Shown: positions 37,201 to 50,215, counted from the stretch's first letter. The stretch is DNA of 64,000 bases from Callaeas wilsoni (GCA_013398955.1 VWPU01005228.1:321642-385641); one strand, 5' to 3'. The notes: generated by a model not told the origin, from the sequence alone. Numbers and translations are program-made.

Positions 37201-40200
37201 CTCTCACTGCTTCTTCCCTCACTGCAGCCAATGGCTGTAAAATTCTGGGATGAAAGGGTTAAAGGATTTTGGTTTTTTCTTAAAATGTCAGCATGTTCTA
37301 CATTTCTTCCTTCCAAAGAAGAGAAAAGTAGTTCTGTAGACTGAGTAAAATTTTATTTGAACATTCAGCAAAGTAAATGATTACTTTGGATAACGGTTTA
37401 TAGTGATAAGATGTCAGCTAATAGACTTGATTAGAACTGAGTCAGCAAATAGTTTTCCTTTTTCCTTTACAGACTCAAGTACATAGAAATGGCTGTAAAA
37501 TGCTGAGAATGGACAGCAAAAATGTGTCTATTTTTGTCAGTGTGTAAAATTCCAAGTCAGGAAGAAGTCCATCTTGCCTTATGAGATGAGTTATTATAAT
37601 TGCTTATAATGAGATAAAATATTGATTCAAAAATAACTTCTGTCTCATAAATAACAAAAAATGTCTACATTTATGTGACTACTCTCAAAGTAACTCTGCC
37701 TTCTCTCTTCTTTTCTTTCTCTCAAAAGAAAAGTATTTGTTCATGTGTATGTTTTTGAGGTGTTTGTATTTGTGAGATAATTGAAAGTCTGATATTCTTC
37801 TTGTTAATGAGATCCAGTTATCTGGACTTCAGATTTAACACTAACTTCTTTAATGTCTTATATTTTTATCTGTAAACATATTAGAAACCATTACAACTGA
37901 AATAAAAATTTGAATACTTAGGAAGCATAACCACTTCAGGAAAGAGGAACTTTCTTTTGTTTATATACCATTATTGTCTAAGATCCTGATCTAGACTGGA
38001 CCGCTCCGTACTTGCAATAATGTATTTTGTTCCACTGTGTTTATTTCCAAAGACATATTCACTGCAGTTCCTAATGCTTTGTTTTATATGTTCTACTGTT
38101 TTCACGTACTGTAATATTATATGGCATTTGTAATGTCTTTTCTTTCTCCCCACACAATTAGCTTTACAGTGAAGCAAGAACTGAAAAGAAAAAGTGTCTT
38201 CTGGTCACAGATGTTTTTCTCTCTACTGGACTGAAAGAAAGTAGTATTAAAATTTATTGTGAGTGAGGAAAATATTTCATTCTAAATTATGCCATATCCA
38301 GAATAAATAAGATGAATTTAGATTAGCTGGAACAAGAACTTAGTATGTAGTTTGATAGATTGTTTCACAGTAGGAAACAAAAGTTTTGCAAGCAGAACAT
38401 GCAGAAGGGAGGAAAGTAGCAAGGAGTTAGGCAGTATTTTAGCTGCAGAATCCCTATATCATACTTCAAATAAAGACACCTTTTTAAAAGAACTAGAGGA
38501 CCTCCACACACTTATAAAAATTTATGAAACCTCTTGGTTTTGAGTATAGAATTTAGGGTCAAATTATCCTCCATTAATGATTGGTTTGGTTTCTTCATTT
38601 GCATGCAATGGACATTTGACGCGATCATTTGACATCACTTCAAGTCGTTAAAATGGAATTCTGACATACAACTGCATTTTGTAAAATTATTTTGTTGTTT
38701 CTCTCTTTTCATAAAATCAAGGGTTAAAATTAAAAATGGAAAATCTCATCTCTCACAGTAGACACTGATTTAGAGGAAAAAATTGTTTTGTCCATTTTCA
38801 GTAATTTCAGCAGATGCTGAAAACATTCTAGCAAAGAAATCAGGTTTATAATATCCCAATACAGAGGCTGAAACCCTGGCCTCCTTATCATAAGTAAATT
38901 TTTCACTTTCTTATGTGTTATTTTCCACATGTTCACAAAGACTTTGCAAGCGAGGAAAGAAAGCTTCCAAAGGGAATAAAGGAATGAATTAATAATTGGT
39001 TTGTCTGACTCAAAACGTAAGCAGATATAAGATAGAAATACAATACTACTAGTAAAAAAATATTTTGTCTAAGCACTCTTAAGGTGTAAGTATTGCCAAA
39101 TCTGCTGCGAAGGCCAGATGTTGTGTGGTGCTTATTGTGCTCTTAAGGCATACTCTTATAAACAAACAACTCAATTAACACAAACTCTTATTTGTTGTTC
39201 TAATTCCTGCTCAATAGCTACTGGTGGTTTTAACTGTCAGTTCAAAAAGTACTTCCCTGCTGTCACACAAAGAAAGGGTGATGTCTTCAAACATAAAAGT
39301 GGATGTCTGAAAATGTTGCTGCTATATCGTAAAGAGTTTCTTATTTGGATTTTTCATAGCTCTAAAAAGGGTTTGTTGCCATATTAACTATTTTGGCCAT
39401 TTTGTCAGAACTCAAATGATTGCATGATCTATGCAAACAGAAAACAAATCCCAAAAAAGGTCTGAAAGCTAAATCAGCAAGAATACTTTTTTTTTTTTTT
39501 TTTTACCTACAACTATTGTATTAAGCATGCTTGAGAATGCTCCTGGGCAGAGGCTAATTGGCAGAGAACAGTCTATATCTAAGGTAATACACTTTGTCTG
39601 CTTCCACACCATGATGTCTCTATGCAAAGCCCTATTGGTCCCTACCTTTTAAATACCAGAGTGTTCCTGAGAATTGTTCAGGAGGGTGATAGAGTGATAG
39701 TTGGCATAGGATAGATGTTTCTTAGGAAAAGGTCAAAACATACAATTTATGTGCCTCAAAAATAATTTCTCCAACAAAGCAATATTAATTGTGTTTACAT
39801 GTAGGACTTTTGTTTCATGAACCCAGCTTGCGTAGGTATACTGACAGAAAATTTTAACATAGATTGTGTTACATCTCATAGCAAAGACAGTACACAGAAA
39901 ACCTACTCTGCAAAAACAAAGCCAAAACACTTGCACTGGAGAGATCGTAAGTGTTAATGTGCCTTTTCTATGGATTTTTTTTAGAAATGTTTATTTCTCT
40001 CATGTACTATCAGAAGTTTTCAGACTAGCAGCATGTGGGGAAGCAGTGTGTGGCAGTACCAGTGATTACAAGAAAAGTGAAGCAAGGCTAGGAGCTAGCA
40101 GACAGTGTGAGATATTTCCTGCCAAGCGGAGAATCTTCCAAAGCAAACTTACGGCTGGCTTCCTACTTATCCGGCACCAGAGGATACCAATGACTGAGAT

Positions 40201-43200
40201 TGATGCAAATTTCATGTATAAGCCTGAAATACACAGTTAATATGGCAGGCAATGCACCAATAAAGTAAAAAGGGATGCAAAGGTGAGTGCTGGTTCACAG
40301 GAAAAAGCCTACAGTGGTGACTCTGCACCAAATTTCCAACAGATGACTCAGAAAGAAGGTAAATCTAATCAATATCCTGTAAATTCTCCAGCTTTCCCAC
40401 TCCCTCAGCTATCCATTAATTTTCAGAGAAAAGTGAATATCACATCAAATGTTGAAGATACGTTCTCATGTATGTAAGGACGATTACAGTGTTTCAGCTA
40501 AAATAATTTGCAAAGGATATGTATCCATAAACAAAAACACTTTTCCAATTCACATTTTCTGTGTAAGGAAAGAGATTAAAAATGCATTCTTCTTTTGGAT
40601 TTTCAAAAAAATCCATAAAATATCAAGCTTCTTGTCCTTACCTACCACAAGTTTTCTTCTAATTCATCTTAATTCAAAAAAGCATAACCATTTAATGCAC
40701 ATCTGTGCTTCTCAGGTATCATCACAAACTACATAAAGGTAGTCTTTGATTTTAAAGAACTTCCAAAAAATTCTAGCAATATAAATATAACCTTATATTT
40801 AATGAAAATTTCCTATCTGTTGAAACCTGACAAACAAAGCAAAATATTGTGGCTACCCAGTTATTTTGGGGTGATAAATATCTAAATATTTTCTATAGCA
40901 ATCCCCTTATGAGAGTTAGGTATGTGACCAGGGAAAGGAAATGAACTTGTGTGTTTACAGCTCACAGTTGATGTACACCATAAAGATCGCTGAAGTTTGC
41001 AAAAAATTTAAAAATACTATGTGTAAAGAAGACCAGTGTTAGCTCTGCATCAGGACTAGGGTAGTGCAAAGACGTCTTACATTTTCTTTCTTTTCTGAGA
41101 TATAGGCCAAGGTCCATAAAAATATTTTCATTAAAATGTGTTAATTTGTCTCTTCAAAGGAAGATAAACTACTGTATGAAACTTAGGAAATAATGTTCTG
41201 CTAACATTGTTTTTCTGTAAGCAGAAAGTTACTACATGAAACCATTCATACTTGTTCTGACTTGATCGTAAAAAAAGGGTTACTTTTTTTTTTTTCAGTA
41301 CTCACTGCTACAAACATACATTAATGTTGAGGGACAAAGAAAAAAAGAATTACCGTTCTGCTTATTCAGGTAGGAAATAAGGTCATCTTGGACTAGGGCC
41401 AGTGACTTCTGTTAATTATCCCTCTGTTAATGCTAATATTAGACTGGCAATTAACATATAACATCCATTGAAATTATTCCATGAAAACAATTTCATAGCA
41501 GCTTGATTACCACCTGAATTCTCCTGATAGAAATTTTTAAATGGTAAGCAGGGAAAAGTATTTTAAACAACTACCCAAAACCCAAACCCCACAATATAGT
41601 CTGCATTCAATTAAGGAATACTTGAGGGATCAGTCCTTGAGTGACTAAAACACAAAAATAAACCTTACATATGATTATGTACCTCTGGTCATTGTTGTTT
41701 TATTCTATATTTTGCTTAGAATACAATAATAGTCTAGGGCAGATGAAGGTGAAGACTTGATATGATATGAATCTCTTAGAGTTTGAGTCTTCATTATTTA
41801 CACTGGGGAATAAGTTATATTCCAATAATACCGTAGTTTTTAGAAAGTTGCTCATTAGTCAAAAAAAGAATATTTTACAGGTATGTAGAACACAGGGCAG
41901 AAAATAAGAGTCAACAGTAATCAATCGTGCTTCCAAAGTGAACCTTACTAATCTATCGGGCTACCTGAACAAACAAACCCTGGTAGAAAACCTGCATAGC
42001 AAGGCTTTTAAACAGAGAACATAATCTTTCCACAACCATTAGGACAGAACTACTACTGCTATGTGAAGTTTAGTGACAAATGCTAAGTCTTCTGTGTTCA
42101 GGTGGTGTTAATTCCATGATGAAAACCCAATGTAAGGGAACATTTTAAGCTATGGCTGAAGTTAAAAAGTAAAGGAGTTGAAGTCAGTGGGTCTGTATGT
42201 ATAAGTAAATGTTTCTGAACCTGTTCCTTCTTCTGGTCATCACATCTGTAGTTTAATCAAGGCTATAAAAGATAATGTGGAAGGAATCAGTGACTGCTCA
42301 GAGCCTTATTCGTTAGCTTGAGCAATTTTCAGTAGCTTTGGTAGTGCTGTTTGTACAAATTTGGAGGGCAATTTTCCCTTACTCAAAATAATTCACAGTA
42401 TATTTTTACACGTCTGTTTTGTGATGACATTAGCTCTCCATTGATAATATCACAATCTAGCTCAGATGTAGATGGATATAGTGTAGATGTGAATATTTGG
42501 TAACTCTTCCATCCCTTTGTGCTTATTGACTTCTGTAAGGATGCCAAAGTCCAGAGAATGTGGCTTACAATGAAAAAATCATGCAAATCATACAAAAATG
42601 ATACATATGATAACAAACAAGCAAGCTCCTTCTCCCTTATTCCAGGTATAAATAAGATACATAAAACCACAATATTTAAAAAACATCTGGTGCACCCCCA
42701 AAATAAGCATTTGCCTAACATATACTGGTTATTGAAAAGCAGATAGATGAAAAAGAAAGAAAAGTAGAAAACACAACTAGAGATTATAAAACTCAATTTT
42801 ATGCACTCACAAGGACTAACTTGCTTGCATTAACTTCCAGTTAGCATATTTCAGAAAGATGTGGGACAACACATGGGTTTCAAGGTGGATGAAAAAAAGT
42901 GATTGGAAATACAAGATTTTATTTGTGATAAACAAAACCAAAAAGGCTGATATTTAAAGTAGTTTAAAGGACAGATGAATAAAAAATGATGTGGCAATGC
43001 ACACAAAATAGCTAAGTGAAGAAAATTCTGGTATTCCAGTCTATCTTTTTTACATTCTACAAGAAGAAAAGAAAACATAAAAGCTGGCTAACAGCAAACT
43101 GTCTGTCTTAGCAGGAAAAAAGGCGGCTGCTTTCTTTACAACCTTCAGCTCAGCAAAACCCAGGCTCTGCAACCCAACATAAATGTAGTTAAGGTACATA

Positions 43201-45195
43201 CACGTGCAACTGTCCTACTTACCTAGAAACAGCCCCTGGGAAATTTCTACCTATACTCCAATTTCGCAAGAGCACAGCAGGAGATTTGGTAAATATGTAA
43301 GTGGCTGAAGTGTTAATACTGCCCTGGGGCTCTGGTTCACTCTGCCTGTCTTAAGGCAAGTATTTGAGGGAGTCAGGACTTTCAGTAAGTAAGTATCCTA
43401 ATCTCCTGTGTAACCAGTGATGAAGCATAGGTACGTAAAATATGCTGCTAATAACTTCTGCTAAAATCTCTGTTAGGTGTCTAAGGGAGCAAGTATATGA
43501 GCACTAGTTAAGTGAAGGTGCACAGACCCTTGAGCACAACTTTAATTAAATTACTAAGAAATAATTGTACCTGTATTTTTATTGTTAATGTTGTGAAACA
43601 ACAGTGTTGGCATGTATGTTTGTTTAAAGTCATATAAATGTTTTTCTCAGTTGAAATTACCAATAATGTATGTGCTTGAGAAAAGACTAACAGTCAAGAC
43701 CTATGTAAGTCTCCTATGCCAACCTCCGCTCTCTTGCACACTATGTTAGGGTATTACAACAATTGTATTTTGAATTGTCTGTATATATATTGTCTGTATG
43801 TATCTATGCTGGCTGACTAAAGAAGCAAAGCTGAAAATGATGGTGTATGTTATCCAATATTAACAGTTATTCACTAGGGGAGAGAAAAGAGAAGAGTATA
43901 TTTGTAAAGAATAGGGGAGTTTCTTATTCTTTTGTTGTTGTTTTTATTTGGTTTTATTTTTTTGCTACTAAGACATAGCCTGGAAATAATTCTGTTCTTT
44001 CTTTCTCAGTAAACCATTTCCTTTCATAGGTATTTGCTGCTTTGCTTTATCATCTCTGTATAACCTGGTATGCTTAGCAGGTCAAACACTTTTTGAGCTT
44101 ACACTAACCAGAGTCTCACACTAAATCTTGATTTCAGTTAGCCAGAGCCCTTGAACTTGCTTTGCCTAGCCATGATTCATTCAGTCTCACTTTCATTCTT
44201 ACCAGCTATTTCATTTGCTCAGCACTTAATTACCACATTAATATACCTCTCACTTCTGTTTCTTCATGTATCACCTCTCACTGTGGTTCTCCTCACAGCA
44301 AGCCCTCAGATATGTAATTTCATTTTGGTTTAGAAAGACTCTGAGGTCCTTAATTCTCTGCTCCCTCTTTTGCTGAACAAAAAGCTACTTTGAATAAATA
44401 CTGATTATAACAATATTTCAATTTAGATATTCCATTTACAAAATTTACACTGTTTGATATAAACACAAGATTTGGACTTGTGGTTTTTTACCTTAGTTGC
44501 CCAATTGCATGAAAATAAGAAACATTCTTTCTTCAGTCCAATCTTTTTTTGATAGATAAGCACCTACCAGTTTAACAAACTGAGTGCTTCCCATGGCAAT
44601 TTCAATATGGCATTTCACAAAATGAAGTGGTTTCCATACTGAAAGACCATCAGAATGCCTACGAAGAAAGTTAATAAAACTGCCAATAATTTTGACATAG
44701 ATTTTTGTAAAGGAGAGATAGGTGGACGGGATTTTATCCTTGAAGAGACCCTTTTGTCGTGTTTTCAGATAGCATTATATGCGTTATGTAGAATTAATAT
44801 TGAGAGAACTCATGAAAGTGCCTATTTTGAAAGGTACCAAATGAACTGTCTTGGTTAGCATGAAGAGCAGCTCCTCAACAGTGGTGGCAAAAGTCTGAAT
44901 CCTCTTTGGGGCTACTACCAATACAACAATTTGATAAAAAATAAAAAGCCTGGTGTTAGGGTTCTCAGCAGCATAACCTGCCAGTTGACCAAACAATATA
45001 GAATATACAGAGCACAAAAAATTATGGTTTTATATACATTATTAGCAGACAAGCACATAGGGTAAGAATGCGATTTTTACTATTACACTATTCTTGAGTA
45101 TAGAAATTTAATAAAGGTTTCCCTCTGTCCCTTTTTGGGGTTTTTTAATGTCTTTTCTCAATTAGATCTTTGGCATTGTATTCTGTGATCAATAC
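34259..45195. other. long unique AT-rich stretch, no gene established
   Basis: About 10.9 kb without a recognised transposon or gene. A conserved-looking block lies at 34500-34920. The longest open frames are 39866-40240 (+, 124 codons) and 42383-42796 (-, 137 codons). Neither has a recognisable domain, and both are within chance length for this base composition. A T18 run lies at 39487-39504. Confidence 0.5.
34500..34920. other. possible conserved non-coding element
   Basis: Mixed-composition, non-repetitive sequence with CpGs (aagcgga, caacgatc, aacgcc, aaacgag), interrupted by one A14 run near 34566. It contains a cagattaatc homeodomain-like motif near 34875. The call is by appearance only. 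Confidence 0.2.
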
Positions 45196-45241
45196 AAAGA
45201 GAAAAAAGAAAAAAGAGAAAAGAGAAGAGAGAGAAGAGAAG
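45196..45241 (+). repeat. 46-nt pure purine tract
   Basis: Forty-six consecutive purines (ga, gaaa and gaga units) lie about 40 bp from the 3' end of the minus-strand CR1. Such tracts can form triplex DNA. No function is shown. Confidence 0.95.
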
Positions 45242-45277
45242 CTACCGTCATATTCTCTTGGGGCTTTATTCCATGCT

Positions 45278-45672
45278 TCATAGAATCACAGAATCATTAA
45301 GGTTGAAAAGACCTATATCATCATCATATCCAACCATCAACGTAGCATCATTACCATGTTCATCACTAAAGCGTGTCCTCAAGTGCCATACCTATGTTTT
45401 TGGAACAGTTCCAGGGATGGTGCCTCTGTCATTTCCCTGAACATTCTGTTCCAAGGCTTTACAACCCTTTCCTTGAAGACATTTTTCCTAAAATCTAAAG
45501 TAAACATCTTCCGGTGCAACTTAAGGCCATTTCCTCTCATCATGCCACTTGTGTCTTGGGAGAAGAGACTGACACCTACCTCACTACAACATCCTTTCAG
45601 GATTTGTGGAGAGCAATAAGGTCTCCCCTCTTTTCTTCAGCTTCTTAAAGCTTTCTTTTCTCCAGGCTTCTA
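45278..45672 (-). mobile_element. CR1 LINE, 3' fragment
   Basis: Reverse-complement CR1 tail on the + strand: 'catagaatcacagaatcatt', 'aggttgaaaagacct', 'atccaaccatcaacg', 'tccagggatggtg', 'cattctgttccaagg', 'acaacccttt', 'ggccatttcctctcatc', 'ttgggagaagagac' and 'gcaataaggtctcccctc'. The tail variant (aaaagacct ... atccaacc) differs from that of the copies at 2862, 55983 and 60185, so it belongs to another CR1 subfamily. It is 5'-truncated at about 395 bp. The open frames over it are spurious. Confidence 0.93.
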
Positions 45673-48239
45673 GTAATAATAATTTTTTTCTTAGAGATAA
45701 GATGTGAATGAGAAGTTGAAAGATTTTTGCTTCAGATTGATGCCAAAGACAGTAGGAGCAGTGATGCATCAAGGACTGCAGCCAAAAGTCTCTAGCAAAT
45801 TCTGCCTTTGCATGCAAATGACAATTGAAAATGTTGCTGAGTCACTGGACAGTCCTTTGCTTAGTCTTTTAACAGCTCATCTATCATAATCCTACAGAGA
45901 CATAACCTGAAGTTCTCAAAAGCCACAGGCTAAATTTTATTTCGGGTAGTTTTGATGCTTGATCAACAGCACCTGGAACATGGAGTCAAGGAGAATTGTG
46001 ATAATTATTGGACATTAGCTGAATATCATAAGCATTCCCCCTTGTAAAAGGGCAAAAATAAACCAGAAATAAAACCAAATGAGCAAACAAACAAAAATAC
46101 CAGCCACCAAATCCTCCACCTTAAAACAGTTTTCTTACAGAGAATATATGTAAAAACTTCCAAACTTTATCATTCTACTTCCTGAACTTTTAAGTAATAT
46201 GGTTTAATTTGTAGAAACACTCTAGAGTTTTCAGTCCATTCTGTAAGCTGGCTTTGATTTGAGCATACAAAGTCAATGTTTACAAAATCAGTGAATGCTT
46301 CTGAAGGGACTGGTGTTCACAATTGGTCATGACCCACTGTACTTCCTGTTTCTCAAAATCCCTATAAGAATGTACTGATGAAGATGACACAGAAACCAGC
46401 AACCAAGAATGGAAGTCATAAAACCAAGAGTCTGAATTTCAGTTTCTATTGTCCTGCTGAAAGCTGTGTAAGTACTATTGATATCACTTGTAATTTCACA
46501 AGTATAACAATAAATTGATTCATCTGTTTCTGGACAATTTTGCCCTATGGAAAACCTTAATAAAAACCTGGTGCCTCTTTTTGTTGCTTTCACCAAAGGC
46601 CAACATTTGGAAAAAAATATTAATTTATGGATTTTTTTAATAGGTTTTCTGTTTTTCTATGATCAAATATTACATTGTGATTTTTTGTTTAATATAGATG
46701 AAGTAGTAGTAAAAAGCTACATGCAGAAACCGGCAGGTGTCTATGCAGGCACAAAGGCTGTTGTCTTGGAGAAGAGAATCAATTAGTTCGAATATAAAAC
46801 ACATTAACAGTGAACTCTCTACATCCCTAGTTTATCGTAATTCAGTTTTTCTACTAATTTTTAAAACTGATGATTAATAAATGAACACATATCCTTATTC
46901 TATGTAACTATCATATTCTCACAGAACTAATTAATTTAAATAAAACACTCCATTAGTTCTCAGTGCCAATGGAGCAGATGTATTTATTTAGCCTGTGATG
47001 TTTCAAACTGAATTGAGAGACATCCTGAATTCAGAGTTGAATCACAGCTTTTATGTTTCATCCCTGCTGAAGTTCTTTGAAACCTGCTTTATTATACAAA
47101 AAAAAAGAATAAAAAGAAAAAATAATTCTATTTTGAACCTCATATCTCATAAATAATAACTTTTAATCATCTCTTTTTGGTACAGTAATCTTATCTTCTG
47201 GTTTTGGTACAGTAATTATGACTCAAAAATGTAGAATGGTCATGACAAGCAAGAACACAAGAGTAGTTTAGGAGATAACTCTTTCTAAAATGTTATATTG
47301 AATAGCAAAAAAATTCCTGTTTTCATATATATAAATGATACATGCTTCTCAGGAAAAATCATAACAATGAAATTTAATGCTGATCTGTCTTTATAGGTTC
47401 CTGTCTCAATCTCATGTATTTCATTGCAACCTTAAGTTTGATACTAGCTAAAGGTTTGTTGGGTTTTTTCCTCTCCTTTGATTTTTCTGGTAAGCATAGA
47501 AAAGTTTCAAATTCCTTTCAAATGTACTTAGACCTTATCACGTCCCTGATGGTTATTTTGTAACAAATAAAGGTACAAAACTGAAGTAACAAACTATGCA
47601 TATTCCTAATAAGATCATAATCATATTATTCAGTTTAGTGCTATGTCATAATTGCTTTGCATCATCATGTTTAATATCATGGCAGTGTTGTCATGGCAGT
47701 TGCTGAACAACAGTTCAGTAAGAGTCACAGAAAATACTGTAGCCTACCAAAAATTTAAAAATTAATTTTTATAGATTTTGCTGAAAACTCATATTTCTTT
47801 TTGAATCCGTGGATGTAAGCATTCATTTTTGAAAAATTTTATTCATAGTCCCCATATTTCTTCAAATACAAGAATAATCAGAGTACGTTAGTTTTGAAAG
47901 TTCTCATTACAGTCATTATGATTCATGAGATAAATTGCTGATTTTTCAACCACATGTAGAAGTCACTAGAAATGTTTTATATCAGATATTACGTAAATAA
48001 GAAAAATGGAAAATACTTTTAATGGAAAAAACTCTGTAAAAAATGAATAATATGAATAATTAACTCAATATGAATAATAATCTTAGGAAAAAGGTATCAA
48101 ACTCATCATATCTCTAATTTTTGTTTCAATCTTGATTAACAGAAGATCCTATATGATGAAATAAGTGCTAAATTCTATATTTGGAATGGCACAGTTATTA
48201 TGAATATCTGGGTTTTCTGAGATAAATCATTGAATCTTT
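45673..48239. other. unique AT-rich DNA, no gene seen
   Basis: No gene or repeat family is recognised between the two minus-strand CR1 copies. Confidence 0.55.
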
Positions 48240-48288
48240 TAGGCTGGAAAATATCCTGTCACTCCTCATAAGGCGTGTGCTCTAGACT
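48240..48288 (-). mobile_element. CR1 LINE, downstream part of split copy
   Basis: The + strand 'ctcctcataaggcgtgtgct' followed by ctagac is the CR1 antisense sequence that normally runs straight into 'agacccttcaccagcttc'. Here it is cut at 48288 by the LTR, and the continuation appears at 48829. The last five bases (AGACT, 48284-48288) form one copy of the target duplication. The outer (left) edge is approximate. Confidence 0.82.
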
Positions 48289-48828
48289 TGTGGTGGGTTG
48301 ACCTTATCTGGTTGCCAGGTGCCCACCAAGCCACTCTGTCACTCCCCTCCTCATCTAGATGGCTGAAGAAAATAAGACATAAAAGTAACACGTAGGTTGA
48401 GATACGCAAAAGTGAAAGATCGCGCATGCAAGCAAAGATGAGAGATGCCAAAGATTTCATTTTCTACTTTCTACCAGCAAGGAATGTACATCCACTTCCT
48501 GGGAAGCAGGGCTTCAGCATGTGTAGTGCTTGCTCTGGAAGCGAAATGTCCCCACTTCTTCTTCCTGTTTCTTAGCTTTTATATCTGAGCAGGTGTTTTA
48601 TAGTATGAAATATCCTTTTGGTCAATTTGGTTATGTCCCCTCACAAGAATTTGGCTACCCCCAGCCTACTGGTGGGGTGCAGAATGTTGGAGAGAAGGTG
48701 CTGATGGTGTGCCGGTGCTGCCAAAACACTGCTGTGTTGTCACCGCCTCTCCAGCCACCAGTACAATGTACAGCACTCTGGGGGCTGCCATGGGGAAAAT
48801 GGACTCCATGTCAGCCAGACCCAATACA
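48289..48828 (+). mobile_element. complete solo ERV LTR inserted in CR1
   Basis: The 540-bp LTR begins TGTGGTGGGTTGACC and ends CAGACCCAATACA, with the TG...CA ends of a retroviral LTR. It is flanked by AGACT (48284-48288) and AGACC (48829-48833), a 5-bp target duplication with one later change. The host is a CR1 element whose two halves rejoin correctly across it. A tail-like motif (tctccagccaccagtaca, ending near 48768) also occurs about 60 bp before the true end, suggesting a small internal duplication. There is no internal retroviral sequence, so it is a solo LTR left by recombination. The open frame at 48530-48952 crosses the LTR/CR1 junction and is not a gene. Confidence 0.93.
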
Positions 48829-49055
48829 AGACCCTTCACCAGCTTCATCCTTCTCTGGACACACCTCTGGACACACTCCAGCACCTCAGTGCCTTGTAGT
48901 GAGGGGTCCAAAACTGAACACAGGATTTGAGGTGCAGCCACACCAGGGCTAAGTACAGAGAGATGACCAAATCCTACTAAGAATACCCTAATCCTGCTGT
49001 GCACACTGTCTCTGATACTAACTAGAATGCCCTAGGTCTTCCTAGCCAATCATGA
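48829..49055 (-). mobile_element. CR1 LINE, upstream part of split copy
   Basis: The sequence resumes with 'agacccttcaccagcttcat', then 'cactccagcacctcagtg', 'gaggggtccaaaactgaac', 'gaggtgcagccacaccaggg', 'aatcctgctgtgcacactgt' and 'ctgatactaactagaatgcc'. These are CR1 antisense landmarks in the right order. A 12-bp unit (ctctggacacac) is exactly duplicated in tandem at 48853-48876; the family normally has it once. Similarity fades near 49055. Confidence 0.92.
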
Positions 49056-49934
49056 TGTAGATAATTTGAAACATTGTGTGCTCAGTCTCAGAACGGTTTT
49101 TGGTTTCAGACATTTCAAAAGAAAAAGAAAGTGGTTTGATTTATTATTGTATACACTGAGGTTATGAAAGAAATTTATATATAACAACATTGTATTTATC
49201 TAAGTAGTAGTTACCTTATCACATCCAGCAGCATCTGTAAAATTTTATAAATAACTAACCTTTATGTGACATATTTTTAATTTGAAGGTGTGTGCTCCTG
49301 TGTGAGAAGCTACCCTGTCATGATCAGAATCAAAACACACAATAGCCTTTTTGCAGCTTCACTAGTTAAATCAATTGTAAATTGCATTTGGGCAAAGTTC
49401 AATGTCCATAAAATGAATAATTGTTGTAGGATCACAGCCTCAAGTGCTACACAGTGCTAGTATTAGTCAGAATTAGGTATACTGCGAGAAACAATGCACA
49501 AGTGCCCCCACAGTCCTCTGTCAATTCATCTCTGTCTTGACCTGCAAACCCCCTGATATTCCATTCCTGGCCTTCCCTTAAGCAAAGACTGACAACTGTG
49601 CCAAATTGTGATAGATTGTGGTTTTGATACATAATGTGGCCATTTTTTTTCCCAAGGGACTGTATAATTATGAGTGTAAAGTACAAATAAGACAAATTAA
49701 TCAGAAACTAATCTTAAAAAAATGGCAGAGATTTTAACAGGCACCTGAGAGAAAACAACACTTCAATGATACAAATTGTTTTAAAGACTGATATCCTCAT
49801 CTCAGTATACCTGCAGAGATCAGAAGTTTGGGTAATGTTACGTGATGTTTCTTTGGAATCAAATACAGTTTTGCTGTCTTACAAAAGCTATGTTAACGAT
49901 ATTTTCTTGTTGTGTATAATCAAAAGAGAAAAAC
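49056..49934. other. unique AT-rich DNA, no gene seen
   Basis: No gene or repeat family is recognised. Confidence 0.55.
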
Positions 49935-50215
49935 CCCTTGCAACAGTGTTAGAATAATAAAGTCTAAAAAGCAGACCTTTACTAGAAGCTTCCAGGTGTC
50001 CTGCTGGTGATGGGCACACTCAGCACCAGATTTCTACAATTTTATAAGGTTAATTAATTAGGATATCTAACAGGTACATCCAATAGGCAATTCAGTTGCC
50101 ACAGTAACCCAGCCCTGGGTCAGCCCCTTGGAGATGGTCCAAGGGGCTCTCTGCCTCACTTCTTATTATATCTTATTGTATATCCTCTACTTGGAATAAG
50201 ACTAAACGATATTTC
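49935..50215. mobile_element. probable ERV LTR fragment
   Basis: GC-raised, LTR-like text in an AT-rich setting: an AATAAAG signal at 49956, then 'gaagcttccaggtgtcctgc', 'gtaacccagccctgggtcagc' and an 'agccccttgg' hairpin. I recall similar text from bird LTRs, but there is no second copy in this window and neither end is defined. The family and strand are left open. Confidence 0.4.

Noticed and set aside
37231..37505. Two copies of aatggctgtaaaat about 260 bp apart
   Set aside because: A 14-base match is expected several times by chance in 64 kb, and the flanks do not align.
39866..40240. 124-codon plus-strand open frame
   Set aside because: No homology is recognised, there is no convincing promoter or splice context, and the length is within chance. 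The 40020-40200 part is moderately GC-raised and could be looked at if conservation data exist.
42383..42796. 137-codon minus-strand open frame, hydrophobic at the N-terminus
   Set aside because: No domain is recognised and the composition is that of translated AT-rich DNA. A frame of this length is roughly the longest expected by chance in 64 kb at this base composition.
48530..48952. 140-codon plus-strand open frame
   Set aside because: It runs through the LTR and across its junction into antisense CR1, so it cannot be an inherited gene.
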